Assembly (NCBI RefSeq): GCF_014192155.1
Contig: NZ_JACHXO010000008.1
Coordinates: forward strand, 186,001 to 250,000
Length of the DNA stretch: 64,000 nt
Origin: Roseateles terrae
Lineage (GTDB): Bacteria > Pseudomonadota > Gammaproteobacteria > Burkholderiales > Burkholderiaceae_C
Reading direction: 5' to 3'
A program made the translations under genes and the position numbers. Shown piece after piece: positions 19,374-29,516 of this stretch. The notes under the pieces are model-generated. The model was not told where the DNA came from. It ran no database searches and worked only from the letters and a program-made list of their open reading frames with translations. Numbering within the stretch: the stretch's first letter is position 1; every line of letters begins with the position of its first letter.

Positions 19374-20531
19374 TCAGAGCTCTTCCACCCAGCGCGGCGG
19401 ATAGCTGTCCCAGCTCAGGCAGCCCGGACATTGCCAGAAGTAGTGCTGCGACTCAAAGCCACAGGCGGCGCAGCGGTAGCGCTGCAGCGGCCGCACCGCG
19501 CGTTGCAGGGCGCCGCCCACCAGCTGGGCCTCGTCGTCGTTCAGCGGCTGCTGACGGGCCTGGCTTTGTTGCAGCAGCTGGGCGGCGGCGGACAGGGCAG
19601 GTTCCACCCGCAGATGGTCGGTCAGGCGCCGGCGCTGGGCGACCGGGTCGGGTTCCAGCAGGGCAATCGCCAGCAGCATCGCCATGCTGGGATGGCGGCG
19701 GTATTGGGATTCGAGCAGCGTCAGGGCCTGGGGCACCGACTGGGTGGCCAGAGCCGCCTGGGCATAGTCGCGGGCGACGAGGTTGAAGGCGTCCGGATTG
19801 GCCTTGAGCAGGTCGCCGTAGACGGCGAGGGTGCCGGCCTGGTCGCCGTCGCGGGTCAGCATCTGGCCTTGCAGCACGTAGGCGCGGGCCGATTGGGGGG
19901 CGCGCTGGCGGGCGCGTTCCAGCCATTGGCGGGCGGCGGGCAGGTCCTGGTTGCTTTGGGCTTCCAGGGCCAGTTCGCACCAGTAGTTGGCGATGCGGCT
20001 GGCAAAGGAGCCGGTGCCGGTGGCTTCGAGCGACTCGGCCACATCGGCGGCCTTGGCCCATTCGCGGGAGCGCTCGAAGAGGGACAGCAGGGCCAGGGCG
20101 GCTTCGCGGTCGAAGGCGGTGCCTTTCAGGGCTTCGTAGGCGGTTTCGGCGCGGTCGAAGAGGCCGGCTTTGAAGAAGTCCTGGGCGAGGGCGTACTGGG
20201 CGCGGTCGCGTTCGTCCTTGGGCAGGTCGCCGCGGGAGAGCAGGTGCTGGTGGACGCGCACGGCGCGTTCGTATTCACCGCGGCGGCGGAACAGGTTGCC
20301 GAGGGCGAAGTGGAGTTCGGAGGTGTCGGGGTCGGCCTGGACGGCTTCGATGAAGGCGTCGATGGCTTTGTCCTGCTGTTCGTTCAGCAGCAGGTTGAGT
20401 CCCTTGAAATAGGCACGGGGGGCGTCGCGCTGTTCCCGTTTCCATTGGCGGGAGTCCAGTTTGGAGGCCAGCCACCCGAGGCCGAAGATGACGGGGACGC
20501 CGATCAGCAGCCAGGTCAGATCAAATTCCAT
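19374..20531 (-). CDS. lapB: lipopolysaccharide assembly protein B (YciM)
   Basis: 385 residues. An N-terminal membrane anchor (DLTWLLIGVPVIFGLGW) is followed by a cytosolic TPR superhelix starting YFKGLNLLLNEQQDKAIDAF. A C-terminal rubredoxin-like metal site has two Cys pairs, YRCAACGFES and WQCPGCLSWD. In E. coli LapB delivers LpxC to FtsH and so limits LPS synthesis. The gene overlaps lapA by 11 nt. The order ihfB-lapA-lapB is conserved in proteobacteria. Confidence 0.93.
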   Translation of the reverse strand: MEFDLTWLLIGVPVIFGLGWLASKLDSRQWKREQRDAPRAYFKGLNLLLNEQQDKAIDAFIEAVQADPDTSELHFALGNLFRRRGEYERAVRVHQHLLSRGDLPKDERDRAQYALAQDFFKAGLFDRAETAYEALKGTAFDREAALALLSLFERSREWAKAADVAESLEATGTGSFASRIANYWCELALEAQSNQDLPAARQWLERARQRAPQSARAYVLQGQMLTRDGDQAGTLAVYGDLLKANPDAFNLVARDYAQAALATQSVPQALTLLESQYRRHPSMAMLLAIALLEPDPVAQRRRLTDHLRVEPALSAAAQLLQQSQARQQPLNDDEAQLVGGALQRAVRPLQRYRCAACGFESQHYFWQCPGCLSWDSYPPRWVEEL

Positions 20532-20808
20532 CGGGGAGCTTCGGGTCGGGGGAGGGAGGGGAGGGCAGGTCGGCGGCGGGGGGCAGACTGCGGGCGGCGG
20601 CGCGTTTGTGGCGCCACCAGGCGGGCACCATGGCCAGCACGCCGAAGGCGCATCCGACGGCGAAGACGAGGAGCACCACGATCACCAGAGGAGCGCGCCA
20701 GGCCTGGCCGAAGAACCAGTGCACGACGACCTCCTGGCTGTTGTTCAGCGCGAAGGCGAAGAGGGTGAAGAACAGGAAGGCACGAAAAAGCCAGACCAGG
20801 ATTCGCAT
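20521..20808 (-). CDS. lapA: LapA-domain membrane protein
   Basis: 95-residue inner-membrane protein with two hydrophobic segments (about 3-22 and 41-63) around NNSQEVVVHWFFGQ, and a basic cytosolic tail. It matches the LapA/DUF1049 family. LapA is small and works with LapB in control of LPS synthesis. It sits directly upstream of lapB and overlaps it. Confidence 0.88.
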   Translation of the reverse strand: MRILVWLFRAFLFFTLFAFALNNSQEVVVHWFFGQAWRAPLVIVVLLVFAVGCAFGVLAMVPAWWRHKRAAARSLPPAADLPSPPSPDPKLPDGI

Positions 20809-20837
20809 GGGCGCGATTCTAGGCGCCGCGGGGCGGA

Positions 20838-21146
20838 TTATTCCGAAGGGCTGACGTCGGCGGGCAACTGTGCGTCGACGGCTTCGCGCAGGGCTTTGCC
20901 CGGTTTGAAATGGGGGACGAGCTTCTCGGGAATCAGCACCTGCTCGCCGGAGCGCGGGTTGCGTCCGGTGCGTGGGGGGCGGCGGTTGATGGAGAAGCTG
21001 CCGAAGCCGCGGATCTCGATGCGGTGGCCGCGGGCCAGGGCATCGGACATGGCGTCGAGGATGGTTTTGACCGCGAATTCCGTGTCACGTTGGGTGAGCT
21101 GGCTGAAGCGCTCGGACAGGTGGGCCACCAGGTCGGATCGGGTCAT
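20838..21146 (-). CDS. ihfB: integration host factor beta subunit
   Basis: 102 residues from the ATG at 21146 ([20 protein letters not shown]). [20 protein letters not shown] and [10 protein letters not shown] form the DNA-bending beta-ribbon arm with the intercalating Pro in RNPRSGE. C-terminal [12 protein letters not shown] matches IhfB. It binds specific DNA as a heterodimer with IhfA (not in this window) and bends it sharply. The position between rpsA and lapA is the classical one. Confidence 0.95.
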   Translation of the reverse strand: MTRSDLVAHLSERFSQLTQRDTEFAVKTILDAMSDALARGHRIEIRGFGSFSINRRPPRTGRNPRSGEQVLIPEKLVPHFKPGKALREAVDAQLPADVSPSE

Positions 21147-21523
21147 GGTTCTTGGAATCTGAAGAACAACAGGCCCGCACATGCGAGCCTGTCGAGGGGG
21201 ACTACAGCGGCATCAGCCTACCTCAGGCCGTTGCCGCTCTGTACCAGTAAAAGCCTGATTTTCCGCGAAAAATGCAGCAAAGCCGCACTCCGCGTCAAAC
21301 CACCGTCGCTACGCTCCACCCGAAGAAATCTGGGTAGGCAAGCCCACCCACCACGCATGAAGCAAAGGCTCGGTGGGCACTGCCCACCGGCCGTCCTTCA
21401 AGCCACATCCGGAGTCAGGGTCTCCCTGACTCCTGGATGGCGCCCCCTGGGGGCAGGAGCGCAAGCGACTGGGGGGGCCAATCCTTGCGCCCCCTGGGGG
21501 CAGGAGCGAAGCGACTGGGGGGC
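21147..21523. other. intergenic region between rpsA and ihfB
   Basis: 377 bases without a supported gene. The side near ihfB (21147-21250) should contain its promoter and leader. The side near rpsA holds two near-identical repeats, listed separately, which read through in all frames only as low-complexity peptides. No RNA gene was recognised. Confidence 0.6.
21440..21522. repeat. two direct copies of a ~36-bp GC-rich repeat with palindromic core
   Basis: Copy 1 spans 21440-21477 and copy 2 spans 21487-21522. Both begin GCGCCCCCTGGGGGCAGGAG, go on CG(C)AAGCGACT and end in a G run. Each contains the perfect palindrome CCCCCTGGGGG. They lie immediately downstream of the rpsA stop and can fold in rpsA mRNA. 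From memory, similar elements are scattered in genomes of this group, but I could not check that. Confidence 0.75.
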
Positions 21524-23203
21524 TTAGTTTTGGTCCAGCTTGGCGCGCAGCAGTGCGCCCAGGCTCGTCGTACCGGCGTTCTCACGCTCGTTCGACTGGG
21601 ACAGACGCTGCATGGCTTCCTGCTGGTCGGCGTTGTCCTTGGCCTTGATCGACAGCTGGATGCTGCGGGTCTTGCGATCGACGTTGATGATGATCGCGGT
21701 GACTTCTTCGCCTTCCTTCAGCACGTTACGGGCATCTTCCACGCGGTCGCGGGCGATTTCCGAAGCGCGCAGGTAGCCGGTGACGTCTTCACCCAGGTCG
21801 ATTTCAGCGCCACGGGCGTCCACCGTCTTGACCTTGCCGGTGACCGACATGCCACGGTCGTTGACCGAGACGAAGGTCGAGAACGGGTCGCCGTCCAGCT
21901 GCTTGATGCCCAGCGAGATGCGCTCGCGCTCGACGTCCACAGCCAGCACGATGGCTTCGACTTCCTGGCCCTTCTTGTAGTTGCGGACAGCCGTTTCGCC
22001 CGGCTCGTTCCACGACAGGTCGGACAGGTGCACCAGGCCGTCGATGCCCTGGGCCAGGCCCACGAACACGCCGAAGTCGGTGATCGACTTGATCGGGCCC
22101 TTGACGCGGTCGCCGCGCTTGACGTTCTCGGCGAACTCTTCCCACGGGTTGGCGCGGCACTGCTTCATGCCCAGCGAGATGCGACGCTTGTCTTCGTCGA
22201 TCTCCAGGACCATGACTTCCACTTCGTCACCCAGGGAGACGACCTTGGAAGGAGCCACGTTCTTGTTGGTCCAGTCCATTTCGGACACGTGCACCAGACC
22301 TTCGATGCCCGGTTCGATTTCCACGAACGCGCCGTAGTCAGCGATGTTGGTGACCTTACCGAACAGACGGGTGTTGGCCGGGTAGCGGCGCGACACGCCG
22401 AACCACGGATCGTCGCCCAGCTGCTTCAGACCCAGCGAGACGCGGTTCTTCTCGGCGTCGAACTTCAGGACCTTGGCGGTCAGTTCCTGACCGACCGTCA
22501 CCACTTCGCTCGGGTGACGGACACGGCGCCAGGCCATGTCGGTGATGTGCAGCAGGCCGTCGATGCCGCCCAGGTCCACGAACGCACCGTATTCGGTGAT
22601 GTTCTTGACCACGCCGTTGACGATGGCGCCTTCGGTCAGCGTTTCGAGCAGCTTGGCGCGCTCTTCACCCATGGAGGCTTCCACCACAGCGCGACGCGAC
22701 AGCACAACGTTGTTGCGCTTGCGGTCCAGCTTGATGACCTTGAATTCCATGGTCTTGCCCTCGAACGGGCTCATGTCCTTCACCGGGCGGGTGTCCAGCA
22801 GCGAACCGGGCAGGAAGGCGCGGATGCCGTTGACCAGGACGGTCAGGCCGCCCTTGACCTTGCCGGACACGGTGCCGGTGACGAACTCGCCGGATTCCAG
22901 CGCGTTTTCCAGCGACAGCCACGAGGCCAGACGCTTGGCCTTGTCGCGCGACAGGATGGTGTCGCCGTAGCCGTTTTCGATGGCGTCGATGGCCACCGAG
23001 ATGAAGTCGCCCACCTGGACTTCAACTTCGCCCTGGTCGTTCTTGAACTCTTCGACAGGCACGTAGGCTTCAGACTTCAGGCCGGCGTTGACCACCACGA
23101 AGTTGTGCTCGATACGGACCACTTCAGCCGAGATGACCTCGCCGGTGCGCATGTTGGCGCGTTGCAGCGATTCCTCGAAAAGGGCGGCAAAAGATTCAGA
23201 CAT
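21524..23203 (-). CDS. rpsA: 30S ribosomal protein S1
   Basis: 559 residues, the usual length for S1, with six OB-fold S1 repeats. The first two bind the ribosome, and the C-terminal four bind mRNA. Repeats are recognisable by [40 protein letters not shown] and [20 protein letters not shown]. It recruits mRNAs with weak Shine-Dalgarno sites to the 30S subunit. It is followed by aroA-cmk upstream and ihfB downstream, the conserved cmk-rpsA-ihfB order. The leader holds an inverted repeat that could serve autoregulation. Confidence 0.98.
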   Translation of the reverse strand: MSESFAALFEESLQRANMRTGEVISAEVVRIEHNFVVVNAGLKSEAYVPVEEFKNDQGEVEVQVGDFISVAIDAIENGYGDTILSRDKAKRLASWLSLENALESGEFVTGTVSGKVKGGLTVLVNGIRAFLPGSLLDTRPVKDMSPFEGKTMEFKVIKLDRKRNNVVLSRRAVVEASMGEERAKLLETLTEGAIVNGVVKNITEYGAFVDLGGIDGLLHITDMAWRRVRHPSEVVTVGQELTAKVLKFDAEKNRVSLGLKQLGDDPWFGVSRRYPANTRLFGKVTNIADYGAFVEIEPGIEGLVHVSEMDWTNKNVAPSKVVSLGDEVEVMVLEIDEDKRRISLGMKQCRANPWEEFAENVKRGDRVKGPIKSITDFGVFVGLAQGIDGLVHLSDLSWNEPGETAVRNYKKGQEVEAIVLAVDVERERISLGIKQLDGDPFSTFVSVNDRGMSVTGKVKTVDARGAEIDLGEDVTGYLRASEIARDRVEDARNVLKEGEEVTAIIINVDRKTRSIQLSIKAKDNADQQEAMQRLSQSNERENAGTTSLGALLRAKLDQN

Positions 23204-23317
23204 GTGAAATTTCCTTGCCAGGCACAGAGCGTCCGGCGCTTGGGGTGCAAGCGGCCTGATCCGAGAGGTGCGCGGGCATGTTGTGCAAGTGGCACTTGCG
23301 GGTTAGGTTGTTGAACA

Positions 23318-23358
23318 CGTCACCCCCGATGAACTGACGTTCGGAGGGAGGGGTGACG
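23318..23358 (-). promoter_or_regulatory. inverted repeat in the rpsA leader region
   Basis: CGTCACCCC (23318-23326) and GGGGTGACG (23350-23358) form a perfect 9-bp stem around 23 nt, about 115 bases before the rpsA start and 45 bases after the aroA-cmk stop. It could end the upstream transcript or be part of an S1 autoregulatory leader. There is no U-tract. Confidence 0.4.
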
Positions 23359-23402
23359 CTCCTGGCATGCGAACAGCGAAAAACGCCCAGAGGGCTGGCG
23401 GA

Positions 23403-25448
23403 TCAGTGAGGGAACGGGCGCTTTGTCTGCCACCAGCCCAGCACCAGATCCTTTGAAGCCTCAATGGAATGTGCGGAGTTGTCCAGCTCGATCGCGTCCG
23501 CAGCTGCCTGAAGGGGTGATGCGCTGCGGGTTTTATCCCGCGCATCACGCGCTTCCAGATCTGCGCGCAAGTCTTCGAGTTTAGCCGGGATGCCCTTGGA
23601 AATCAATTGATGGAACCGGCGCTCGGCCCGCGTGGCGGCGGTCGCGGTCAGGAACACCTTGAGCGGGGCGTCCGGGAAGATGGCGGTGCCCATGTCGCGG
23701 CCGTCGGCCACGAGGCCCGGCAGGCGCCGGAAATCCAGCTGCAGCTGATGCAGGGCCTGCCGTACGGGCGGGTGGGCGCCCACCTGGGAGGCCATCAGGC
23801 CGGTGGCTTCCTGGCGGAGTTCGTTGCTCACATCCTCGTCGTCCAGCAGCACCCGGCCCTGTTCGAAGCGCAGATCCAGTGTCGGCACCAGGGCAGCGAC
23901 GGCGGCGCCGTCGGCGAGGTCCACGCCGGCGCGGTGGGCGGCGAGGCCGGTCACCCGGTAGAGCGAGCCGGAATCCAGCACGCCATACCCCAGCGCACGG
24001 GCGACCTCATCGGTCAGCGTGCCCTTGCCGGAGGCCGTCGGACCGTCGATGGTGATGACGGGAATGTCCTGCGGCCGGGCCTGGACGACACTGAACAGTG
24101 TCTCGAAATAGTCCGGGAAGGTCTTGGCGACGCATTGCGGGTCCAGGATGCGAACCGGTACCGCCTGTTCCGAGCGACCGGCGATCAGGCCGTTGAAGGC
24201 CGCCAGCGAGAAGCACATCGCCACCCGGTGGTCGTCGTAGGTGTGGATGGCGGCCGGCTGCCAGTGCTGCAGCGGATGCACCCGCAGCCAGTCCGGGCCT
24301 TCCTCCACCTCGGCGCCGAGCTTGCGCAGTTCGGCGGCCATGGCGGCGATGCGGTCGGTTTCCTTCACCCGCCAGGAGGCGATGTTGCGCAGGGTGGTCG
24401 GGCCGTCGGCATACAGCGCCATGACGGCCAGGGTCATCGCAGCGTCCGGGATGTGGTTGCAGTCCAGGTCCAGCGCCCGCAGCGGCCAGGCGCCGCGGCG
24501 CACTTCCAGCCAGTTGGCGCCCAGCGTCACGGCGGCGCCCATGGCTTCGGCCGCCTCGACAAAACGAACATCGCCCTGCACCGAGCTGGAGCCAACGCCC
24601 TCGATGCGGATGGGCGCCGATTCGGCGGCAATGGCCCCCAGCGCCACAAAGTACGAGGCGGAGGACGCATCCCCTTCCACATGCACCACGCCGGGCGATG
24701 CATACCGGCTGCCCGCCGGGATGACAAAACGCTGCCAGTCGGCATCGCGCTGCACCTGCACGCCGAAACGGGCCAGCAGGTCGAGGGTGATCTGCACGTA
24801 GGGCTTGGAAATCAGCTCGCCGGTGACTTCAATGACGATGTCGCGGGCGCCCTGGCCGTCCGGTCCGCCCGCAGCCACCAGCGGAAGGGCCAGGAGCAGG
24901 GCGGTCAGGAACTGGCTGGAGACATCGCCGCGCACCTGCACCGGGGCGTCCAGGCTGAGCGGCGCGGGGCCTTGCAGGCGCAGCGGCGGATACCCTTCCT
25001 GGCCCAGGCAGTCGATCGGGCAGCCCAAGGCACGCAGGGCGTCCACCAGGTCGCCAATGGGGCGCTCATGCATGCGGGGCACGCCGGAGAGCTCGAACCG
25101 TCCGCCCTGGGTGGCGGCGAGGACCGCCAGGGCGGCGGTCAACGGCCGCATCGCGGTCCCGGCATTGCCCAGGAACAGCTTCGCTTCCTTCTGCTGCAGC
25201 CGACCGCCCAGCCCGGTGACCGACAGCACGCCATCGTCCCGGTGATGCAGCTCGCAGCCCAGCTCCCGCAGGGCGGCGATCATGACCTTGGTGTCATCCG
25301 AGTCCAGCAGGTCGTGCACCAGCGTTTCGCCGGCGGACAGGCCCGCCAGCAGCAGCACGCGGTTGGAGATGCTCTTGGAGCCGGGCAGGGTGACGGTCCC
25401 GGCAGCGCCACGCAGCGGCGGCAGATCGAGGTAGGCGGTCTTGTACAT
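23403..25448 (-). CDS. aroA-cmk: bifunctional EPSP synthase / cytidylate kinase
   Basis: 681-residue fusion. Residues 1 to about 455 are Aro[21 protein letters not shown] and [20 protein letters not shown] are the shikimate-3-phosphate and PEP site motifs, and the C-terminal half has [14 protein letters not shown]. After a short linker (about 455-461) comes cytidylate kinase, with Walker [11 protein letters not shown] from Asp468 and the CMP region [20 protein letters not shown]. The two activities serve aromatic amino acid synthesis and pyrimidine nucleotide supply. No stop or frameshift interrupts the join, so this is a true fusion. It is known in part of the Burkholderiales. Confidence 0.96.
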   Translation of the reverse strand: MYKTAYLDLPPLRGAAGTVTLPGSKSISNRVLLLAGLSAGETLVHDLLDSDDTKVMIAALRELGCELHHRDDGVLSVTGLGGRLQQKEAKLFLGNAGTAMRPLTAALAVLAATQGGRFELSGVPRMHERPIGDLVDALRALGCPIDCLGQEGYPPLRLQGPAPLSLDAPVQVRGDVSSQFLTALLLALPLVAAGGPDGQGARDIVIEVTGELISKPYVQITLDLLARFGVQVQRDADWQRFVIPAGSRYASPGVVHVEGDASSASYFVALGAIAAESAPIRIEGVGSSSVQGDVRFVEAAEAMGAAVTLGANWLEVRRGAWPLRALDLDCNHIPDAAMTLAVMALYADGPTTLRNIASWRVKETDRIAAMAAELRKLGAEVEEGPDWLRVHPLQHWQPAAIHTYDDHRVAMCFSLAAFNGLIAGRSEQAVPVRILDPQCVAKTFPDYFETLFSVVQARPQDIPVITIDGPTASGKGTLTDEVARALGYGVLDSGSLYRVTGLAAHRAGVDLADGAAVAALVPTLDLRFEQGRVLLDDEDVSNELRQEATGLMASQVGAHPPVRQALHQLQLDFRRLPGLVADGRDMGTAIFPDAPLKVFLTATAATRAERRFHQLISKGIPAKLEDLRADLEARDARDKTRSASPLQAAADAIELDNSAHSIEASKDLVLGWWQTKRPFPH

Positions 25449-25496
25449 GGGGCCGATTGTCGGTCCAGAACGACCGGCCCGGCCTTCCCCAGAACG

Positions 25497-26489
25497 CTAC
25501 TTTGACTTCGACGGCGCTGGCGGCGTGCTCAGCTGCCACTGGCCCCGGCCTTCGGAGGCCTGGCGGATCATGGCTTCGAGCCCGGAGGTGTCGCCCTTCT
25601 GGATGGCATGCTCCATCGCGTCCAGCGACTCGCGGAACTTCTGCGTCTGGGTCAGCAGTTCCTGCTTGTTGGCGATCAGGATGTCGCGCCAGATGGTGGG
25701 GTCGCTCGCGGCAATCCGGGTGAAATCCCGGAAGCCGGAGCCGGCCAGGCTCAGGAAATCGCGGCCGGATGGCTGCTTCGCCACCGCATTGAAGTAGGCA
25801 TAGGCCAGCAGGTGCGGCAGATGGCTGACGGCGGCAAAGGCGGCGTCATGGTTGTGCGGCGCCATCTTCAGCACCTGGCAGCCCAGGGCGGACCAGACGT
25901 CGGTGGCTCTTTGCACCAGCTCCGGACGGGTCTGTTCCAGCGGCGTCAGGATGACCTGGCGGCCCTGGTAGAGATTGGCATCGGCATGCTGCACGCCGGC
26001 GGATTCCTTGCCGGCGATGGGATGGGCCGGCACAAAGGTCGGCAGCTGCTTGCCCAGGGCGCGGCGGGCGGCGTCGACGACGTCGCCCTTGGTGGAGCCG
26101 ACGTCCATCAGCAGCACGTCGCTGTGGATCAGGTGGCGGATCGCCTTGAGGGTGGACTCGGTGGCGGCCACCGGCACGGCCACCAGCACGATGTCCGAGC
26201 CGGACACCGCCAGCAGCGCGGATTCCGCCGCCAGATCGATCACGCCCATGCGCCGGGCCGTTTCGGTGGTGGACGGGGATTTGCTGTAGCCCACCACACG
26301 GCGGACCAGGCCGGCCTTCTTCATGGCCAGCGCAAAAGAGCCTCCCATGAGGCCGCAGCCGATCACACCGAGTTGATTGAAGGTCGCAGACACCGCTTTT
26401 CTACCCGCCTTGCTAGCCGATTGACTACCTGTTTTGCTGGGGGCCTTGTGAGCCCCCGGGCTGCCGTTTTGATTGGCCGATTTGCTCAT
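25497..26489 (-). CDS. tyrA: prephenate dehydrogenase
   Basis: NAD(P)-dependent oxidative decarboxylation of prephenate to 4-hydroxyphenylpyruvate (tyrosine branch). The Rossmann motif is LGVIGCGLMGGSFALAM, followed by VVGYSKSPSTTETAR. VLLMDVGSTKGDVVDAARRA and VPAHPIAGKESAGVQHAD hold the catalytic His region. I report the ATG at 26489 (330 aa), but the N-terminal 30-odd residues are low-complexity. A GTG at 26393 (298 aa, SATFNQLGVIG) matches family length better and is a fair alternative. It lies between pheA and aroA-cmk on the same strand. Confidence 0.92.
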   Translation of the reverse strand: MSKSANQNGSPGAHKAPSKTGSQSASKAGRKAVSATFNQLGVIGCGLMGGSFALAMKKAGLVRRVVGYSKSPSTTETARRMGVIDLAAESALLAVSGSDIVLVAVPVAATESTLKAIRHLIHSDVLLMDVGSTKGDVVDAARRALGKQLPTFVPAHPIAGKESAGVQHADANLYQGRQVILTPLEQTRPELVQRATDVWSALGCQVLKMAPHNHDAAFAAVSHLPHLLAYAYFNAVAKQPSGRDFLSLAGSGFRDFTRIAASDPTIWRDILIANKQELLTQTQKFRESLDAMEHAIQKGDTSGLEAMIRQASEGRGQWQLSTPPAPSKSK

Positions 26490-26636
26490 GCCTGCATCCG
26501 ATGTGCCGGCATCTGAGCTCCCATGTGCATTGCCTGTTCGAGTAGCCGTCTTGTCACCCCATGATTGTGAGGCCTGAAAGCCGCTGTGCCTGCCCCTGCT
26601 TGCGGGTTGCCCGTGCAAAGGTCCCGCGCCCGGTGG

Positions 26637-27761
26637 TCAGGCCTTGAGCGGATAGGCGCCGATGATCTTGAAGAAAGCGCAGAGTTCCCGCAACTCCGCC
26701 AGGGCTGCCGCCACATGCGGCTGGGACGGATGGCCGTCCAGGTCGATGTAAAAGTAATACTCCCACTGACCGGTGCGGGCCGGCCGGGATTCGAGCCTTG
26801 TCATGGACACGCCATGCTGCTTGAGCGGCACCAGCAGGTCATGCATCGCCCCGGGCCGGTTGTGCACCGACACGACGAGGCTGGTGCAGTCGCGGCCGCT
26901 GGCCGGCGGCATGTCCATCGTCTGCGGCAGCGTGATGATGGCAAAGCGGGTGCGGTTGTAGGCCTCGTCCTGCACCGCATGGGCCACGATGTGCAGGCCG
27001 AAGAGCGGCGCGGCGCGTTCGCTGGCGATCGCCGCCCACGCCGGGTTGGTGGCCGCCAGGCGGGCACCTTCGGCATTGCTGGAGACGGCGCGGCGCTCGG
27101 CGTTGGGCAGATGCTTGGACAGCCAGTTCTGGCACTGGGCCAGCGCCTGCGGATGGGCCAGCACGGCTTCCACGCCTTCGAGCGAGTTGTCCTTGCGCAG
27201 CAGGTTGTGGCGGATCAGCAGGCTGACTTCACCGACCTGATGGGTGGGCGTGTGCAGGAAGAGGTCGAGCGAGCGGGTGACGACGCCCTCGGTCATGTTC
27301 TCGACGCCGACGACGCCATACTGCGCGCTGCCGGAGGCGGTGGCGTGAAAGACCTCGTCAAAGCTGTTGCAGTAGATGAGGTCGGCCGCGCCGCCGAAGT
27401 ATTCGATGGCGGCCTGCTCGCAGAAGGTGCCGAAGGGACCCAGCACGGCCACCCGCTGCGGCGACTCCAGCGCCAGGCAGGCGGACATGATCTCGCGCCA
27501 GATGGCTGCCACATGTTCGCTCTTGAGCGGACCGGGATTGGCCGCCTTGATCTTGGCGATGACCTGCGCGACGCGGTCGGGCCGGAAGAAGGGGGTGCCG
27601 TCGCGGCGCTTGATTTCGCCGACCTGCTCGGCCACGTGGGCGCGCTGGTTCAGCAGGGTCAGCAGCTGGCTGTCCAGCGCATCGATCTGGTCACGCAGCA
27701 CCAGCAGCTCAGGGCTGGCGACAGGTGTCGGCAGGGAAGAAGGGTCGGCGGCATCAGCCAT
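26637..27761 (-). CDS. pheA: chorismate mutase / prephenate dehydratase (P-protein)
   Basis: 374 residues. The AroQ chorismate mutase domain is at about 18-105 ([20 protein letters not shown]). The prephenate dehydratase follows ([20 protein letters not shown] to [10 protein letters not shown], with the conserved TRF motif that carries the essential Thr). A C-terminal ACT domain has [20 protein letters not shown] and [20 protein letters not shown], the Phe-binding feedback site. The usual ENS motif reads ENMTEGVV here. The start overlaps the serC stop by 8 nt, so the genes are coupled. Confidence 0.96.
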   Translation of the reverse strand: MADAADPSSLPTPVASPELLVLRDQIDALDSQLLTLLNQRAHVAEQVGEIKRRDGTPFFRPDRVAQVIAKIKAANPGPLKSEHVAAIWREIMSACLALESPQRVAVLGPFGTFCEQAAIEYFGGAADLIYCNSFDEVFHATASGSAQYGVVGVENMTEGVVTRSLDLFLHTPTHQVGEVSLLIRHNLLRKDNSLEGVEAVLAHPQALAQCQNWLSKHLPNAERRAVSSNAEGARLAATNPAWAAIASERAAPLFGLHIVAHAVQDEAYNRTRFAIITLPQTMDMPPASGRDCTSLVVSVHNRPGAMHDLLVPLKQHGVSMTRLESRPARTGQWEYYFYIDLDGHPSQPHVAAALAELRELCAFFKIIGAYPLKA

Positions 27762-28875
27762 GTTGGGTCTCGAAGTCCTTGAGGTAGCTCACCAGAGCCT
27801 GGACACCCTCCAGCGGCATCGCGTTGTAGATCGATGCCCGCATGCCGCCCACCGACTTGTGGCCTTTGAGTTGCAGCAGCCCGCGCGCCTTGGCACCCGC
27901 CAGGAAGTCGTCGTTCAGACGTTCGTCGCGCAGGAAGAATGGAATGTTCATCCGCGAGCGCGCTTCCGGCGCCACGCGGTTGGTGAACATCGACGAGCCG
28001 TCCAGCGCCTGGTAGAGCAGGGTGGCCTTGTCGATGTTGCGTTGTTCAATCGCTGCCAGTCCGGTCTTGCCGGCGTACTGGAAGCGGCGGATCCACTGGA
28101 ACACCAGGCCGGCGACATAGATCGCGAAGGTCGGCGGGGTGTTGAACATGGAGTTGTTGTCTGCCACCGTCTGGTAGTTGAAGGCCGACGGGCAGATGGG
28201 CAGCGCACGGCCGAGCAGGTCGTCGCGGATGACGACCAGGGTCAGGCCGGCGGGGCCGATGTTCTTTTGCGCGCCACCGAAGGCCAGGCCCACCCGGGAC
28301 CAGTCCATCGAACGCGACAGGATGTGGGAGGAGCAATCCACCACCAGCGGGGCGTCGCTGCCCAGCGCCTTCAGGTCGGGCAGCTGCTGGAATTCCAGCC
28401 CGTCGATGGTCTCGTTGCTGCAGACATGCACGTAGGACGCATCCGGGCGCAGCTGCCAGGTGGATGCGGCGGGCAGCGATTCATAACGGCCCTCCGGCGT
28501 CGCGCTGTCAGCGGCGATCCTGACGTCCGCATAACGCCGCGCCTCGGCGGCGCTCTTGCGGGACCAGACGCCCGTCTGCACCACGTCCACCGCGCCACCG
28601 CGGGAAAGGTTCATCGGCACGATGGCGTTGGCACCCAGCCCGCCCCCCTGCATGAACAGGATGTGGAAATTCGACGGGATCTGCAGCAGCTCGCGCAGGT
28701 CGCGCAGCGCCGCCTCGTGGATCGCGCCGAATTCCTTGCCGCGGTGACTCATCTCCATCACCGACATGCCGCTGCCCTGCCAGTCCAGCATCTCCGCGGC
28801 CACCTGGGTCAGCACCTCTTCAGGCACTGCCGCGGGACCGGCGGAAAAATTGAAAGGGCGTGGGGTCGCGGTCAT
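27754..28875 (-). CDS. serC: phosphoserine aminotransferase
   Basis: 373 residues, a class V PLP aminotransferase of serine and pyridoxine synthesis. It starts [18 protein letters not shown], the family hallmark, and [20 protein letters not shown] contains the PLP-binding Lys. Full length, with overlap to pheA downstream and an 11-base gap to the DUF2059 gene upstream. Its place in the gyrA-serC-pheA-tyrA-aroA series is a conserved proteobacterial arrangement. Confidence 0.97.
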   Translation of the reverse strand: MTATPRPFNFSAGPAAVPEEVLTQVAAEMLDWQGSGMSVMEMSHRGKEFGAIHEAALRDLRELLQIPSNFHILFMQGGGLGANAIVPMNLSRGGAVDVVQTGVWSRKSAAEARRYADVRIAADSATPEGRYESLPAASTWQLRPDASYVHVCSNETIDGLEFQQLPDLKALGSDAPLVVDCSSHILSRSMDWSRVGLAFGGAQKNIGPAGLTLVVIRDDLLGRALPICPSAFNYQTVADNNSMFNTPPTFAIYVAGLVFQWIRRFQYAGKTGLAAIEQRNIDKATLLYQALDGSSMFTNRVAPEARSRMNIPFFLRDERLNDDFLAGAKARGLLQLKGHKSVGGMRASIYNAMPLEGVQALVSYLKDFETQHG

Positions 28876-28886
28876 GGAGGCGTGCC

Positions 28887-29516
28887 TTACTTCTTGGGCG
28901 ACGAAGCCGGAGCGGCCGTCTTGCCGGCCGGGGCCTTGGCGCCAGCGCCGGAAGCGCCGGTGGGGGCGTCCAGACCCAGCTGCTTGGCAATGTTGGTCTG
29001 CAGGGCGTTGAACTTCTCGTCCAGGGCCTTGCCGTTGTCGTCGATCAGGCGCTTGGTGTAGGCGGCTTGCAGTTCCGGCGCCACGTCAGCGAACTTCTTG
29101 CTGACCGGCGATTCCAGCCAGGCCACCAACTGCTTCAGCTCGTCTTCGGTGAACTTCTCGTCCAGGGTCTGGCCGATGGTCGAGGCCTGGATGGCCTTGC
29201 CCTTTTCGACCAGCGCCGGGGCGTTGTCGTCCATGAACTTGCGCAGCGTCTGGTCGATCGACTTGGCGGTCGCGTCGCGCTTGGCTTCCGGCAGGTTGCG
29301 GATGGCGGGGATCAGCTTCTGGGCCAGGTCATTCACCGGGCGGTTCAGCACGCTCACCGTCAGCTGCTCGATGGCAGGCTGCTGCAGCTTGAGCACGCGA
29401 CCGATCAGTTCCTTCTTGGCCGGGGAGCTGTCGGCCTTTTGAGCGAAGGCCAGGGGAGACATCATCAGGGCGGCCGCAAGGGCACCCACTTGGACATGCT
29501 TGAGCAACAAGGTCAT
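28887..29516 (-). CDS. exported DUF2059-family protein
   Basis: 209 residues with a signal peptide ending PLAFAQ near residue 26. The mature part is mostly helical ([20 protein letters not shown] to [20 protein letters not shown]), with an Ala/Pro/Lys-rich tail. It matches the DUF2059 family, whose function is unknown. It overlaps the gyrA stop as ATGA, so it is translated with gyrA, and sits between gyrA and serC as in many Burkholderiales. The reason for this coupling is not known. Confidence 0.85.
   Translation of the reverse strand: MTLLLKHVQVGALAAALMMSPLAFAQKADSSPAKKELIGRVLKLQQPAIEQLTVSVLNRPVNDLAQKLIPAIRNLPEAKRDATAKSIDQTLRKFMDDNAPALVEKGKAIQASTIGQTLDEKFTEDELKQLVAWLESPVSKKFADVAPELQAAYTKRLIDDNGKALDEKFNALQTNIAKQLGLDAPTGASGAGAKAPAGKTAAPASSPKK

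Noticed and set aside
21437-23314. A 625-codon open frame antisense to rpsA
   Set aside because: S1 repeats are clear on the minus strand. The antisense frame begins inside the GC-rich repeats.
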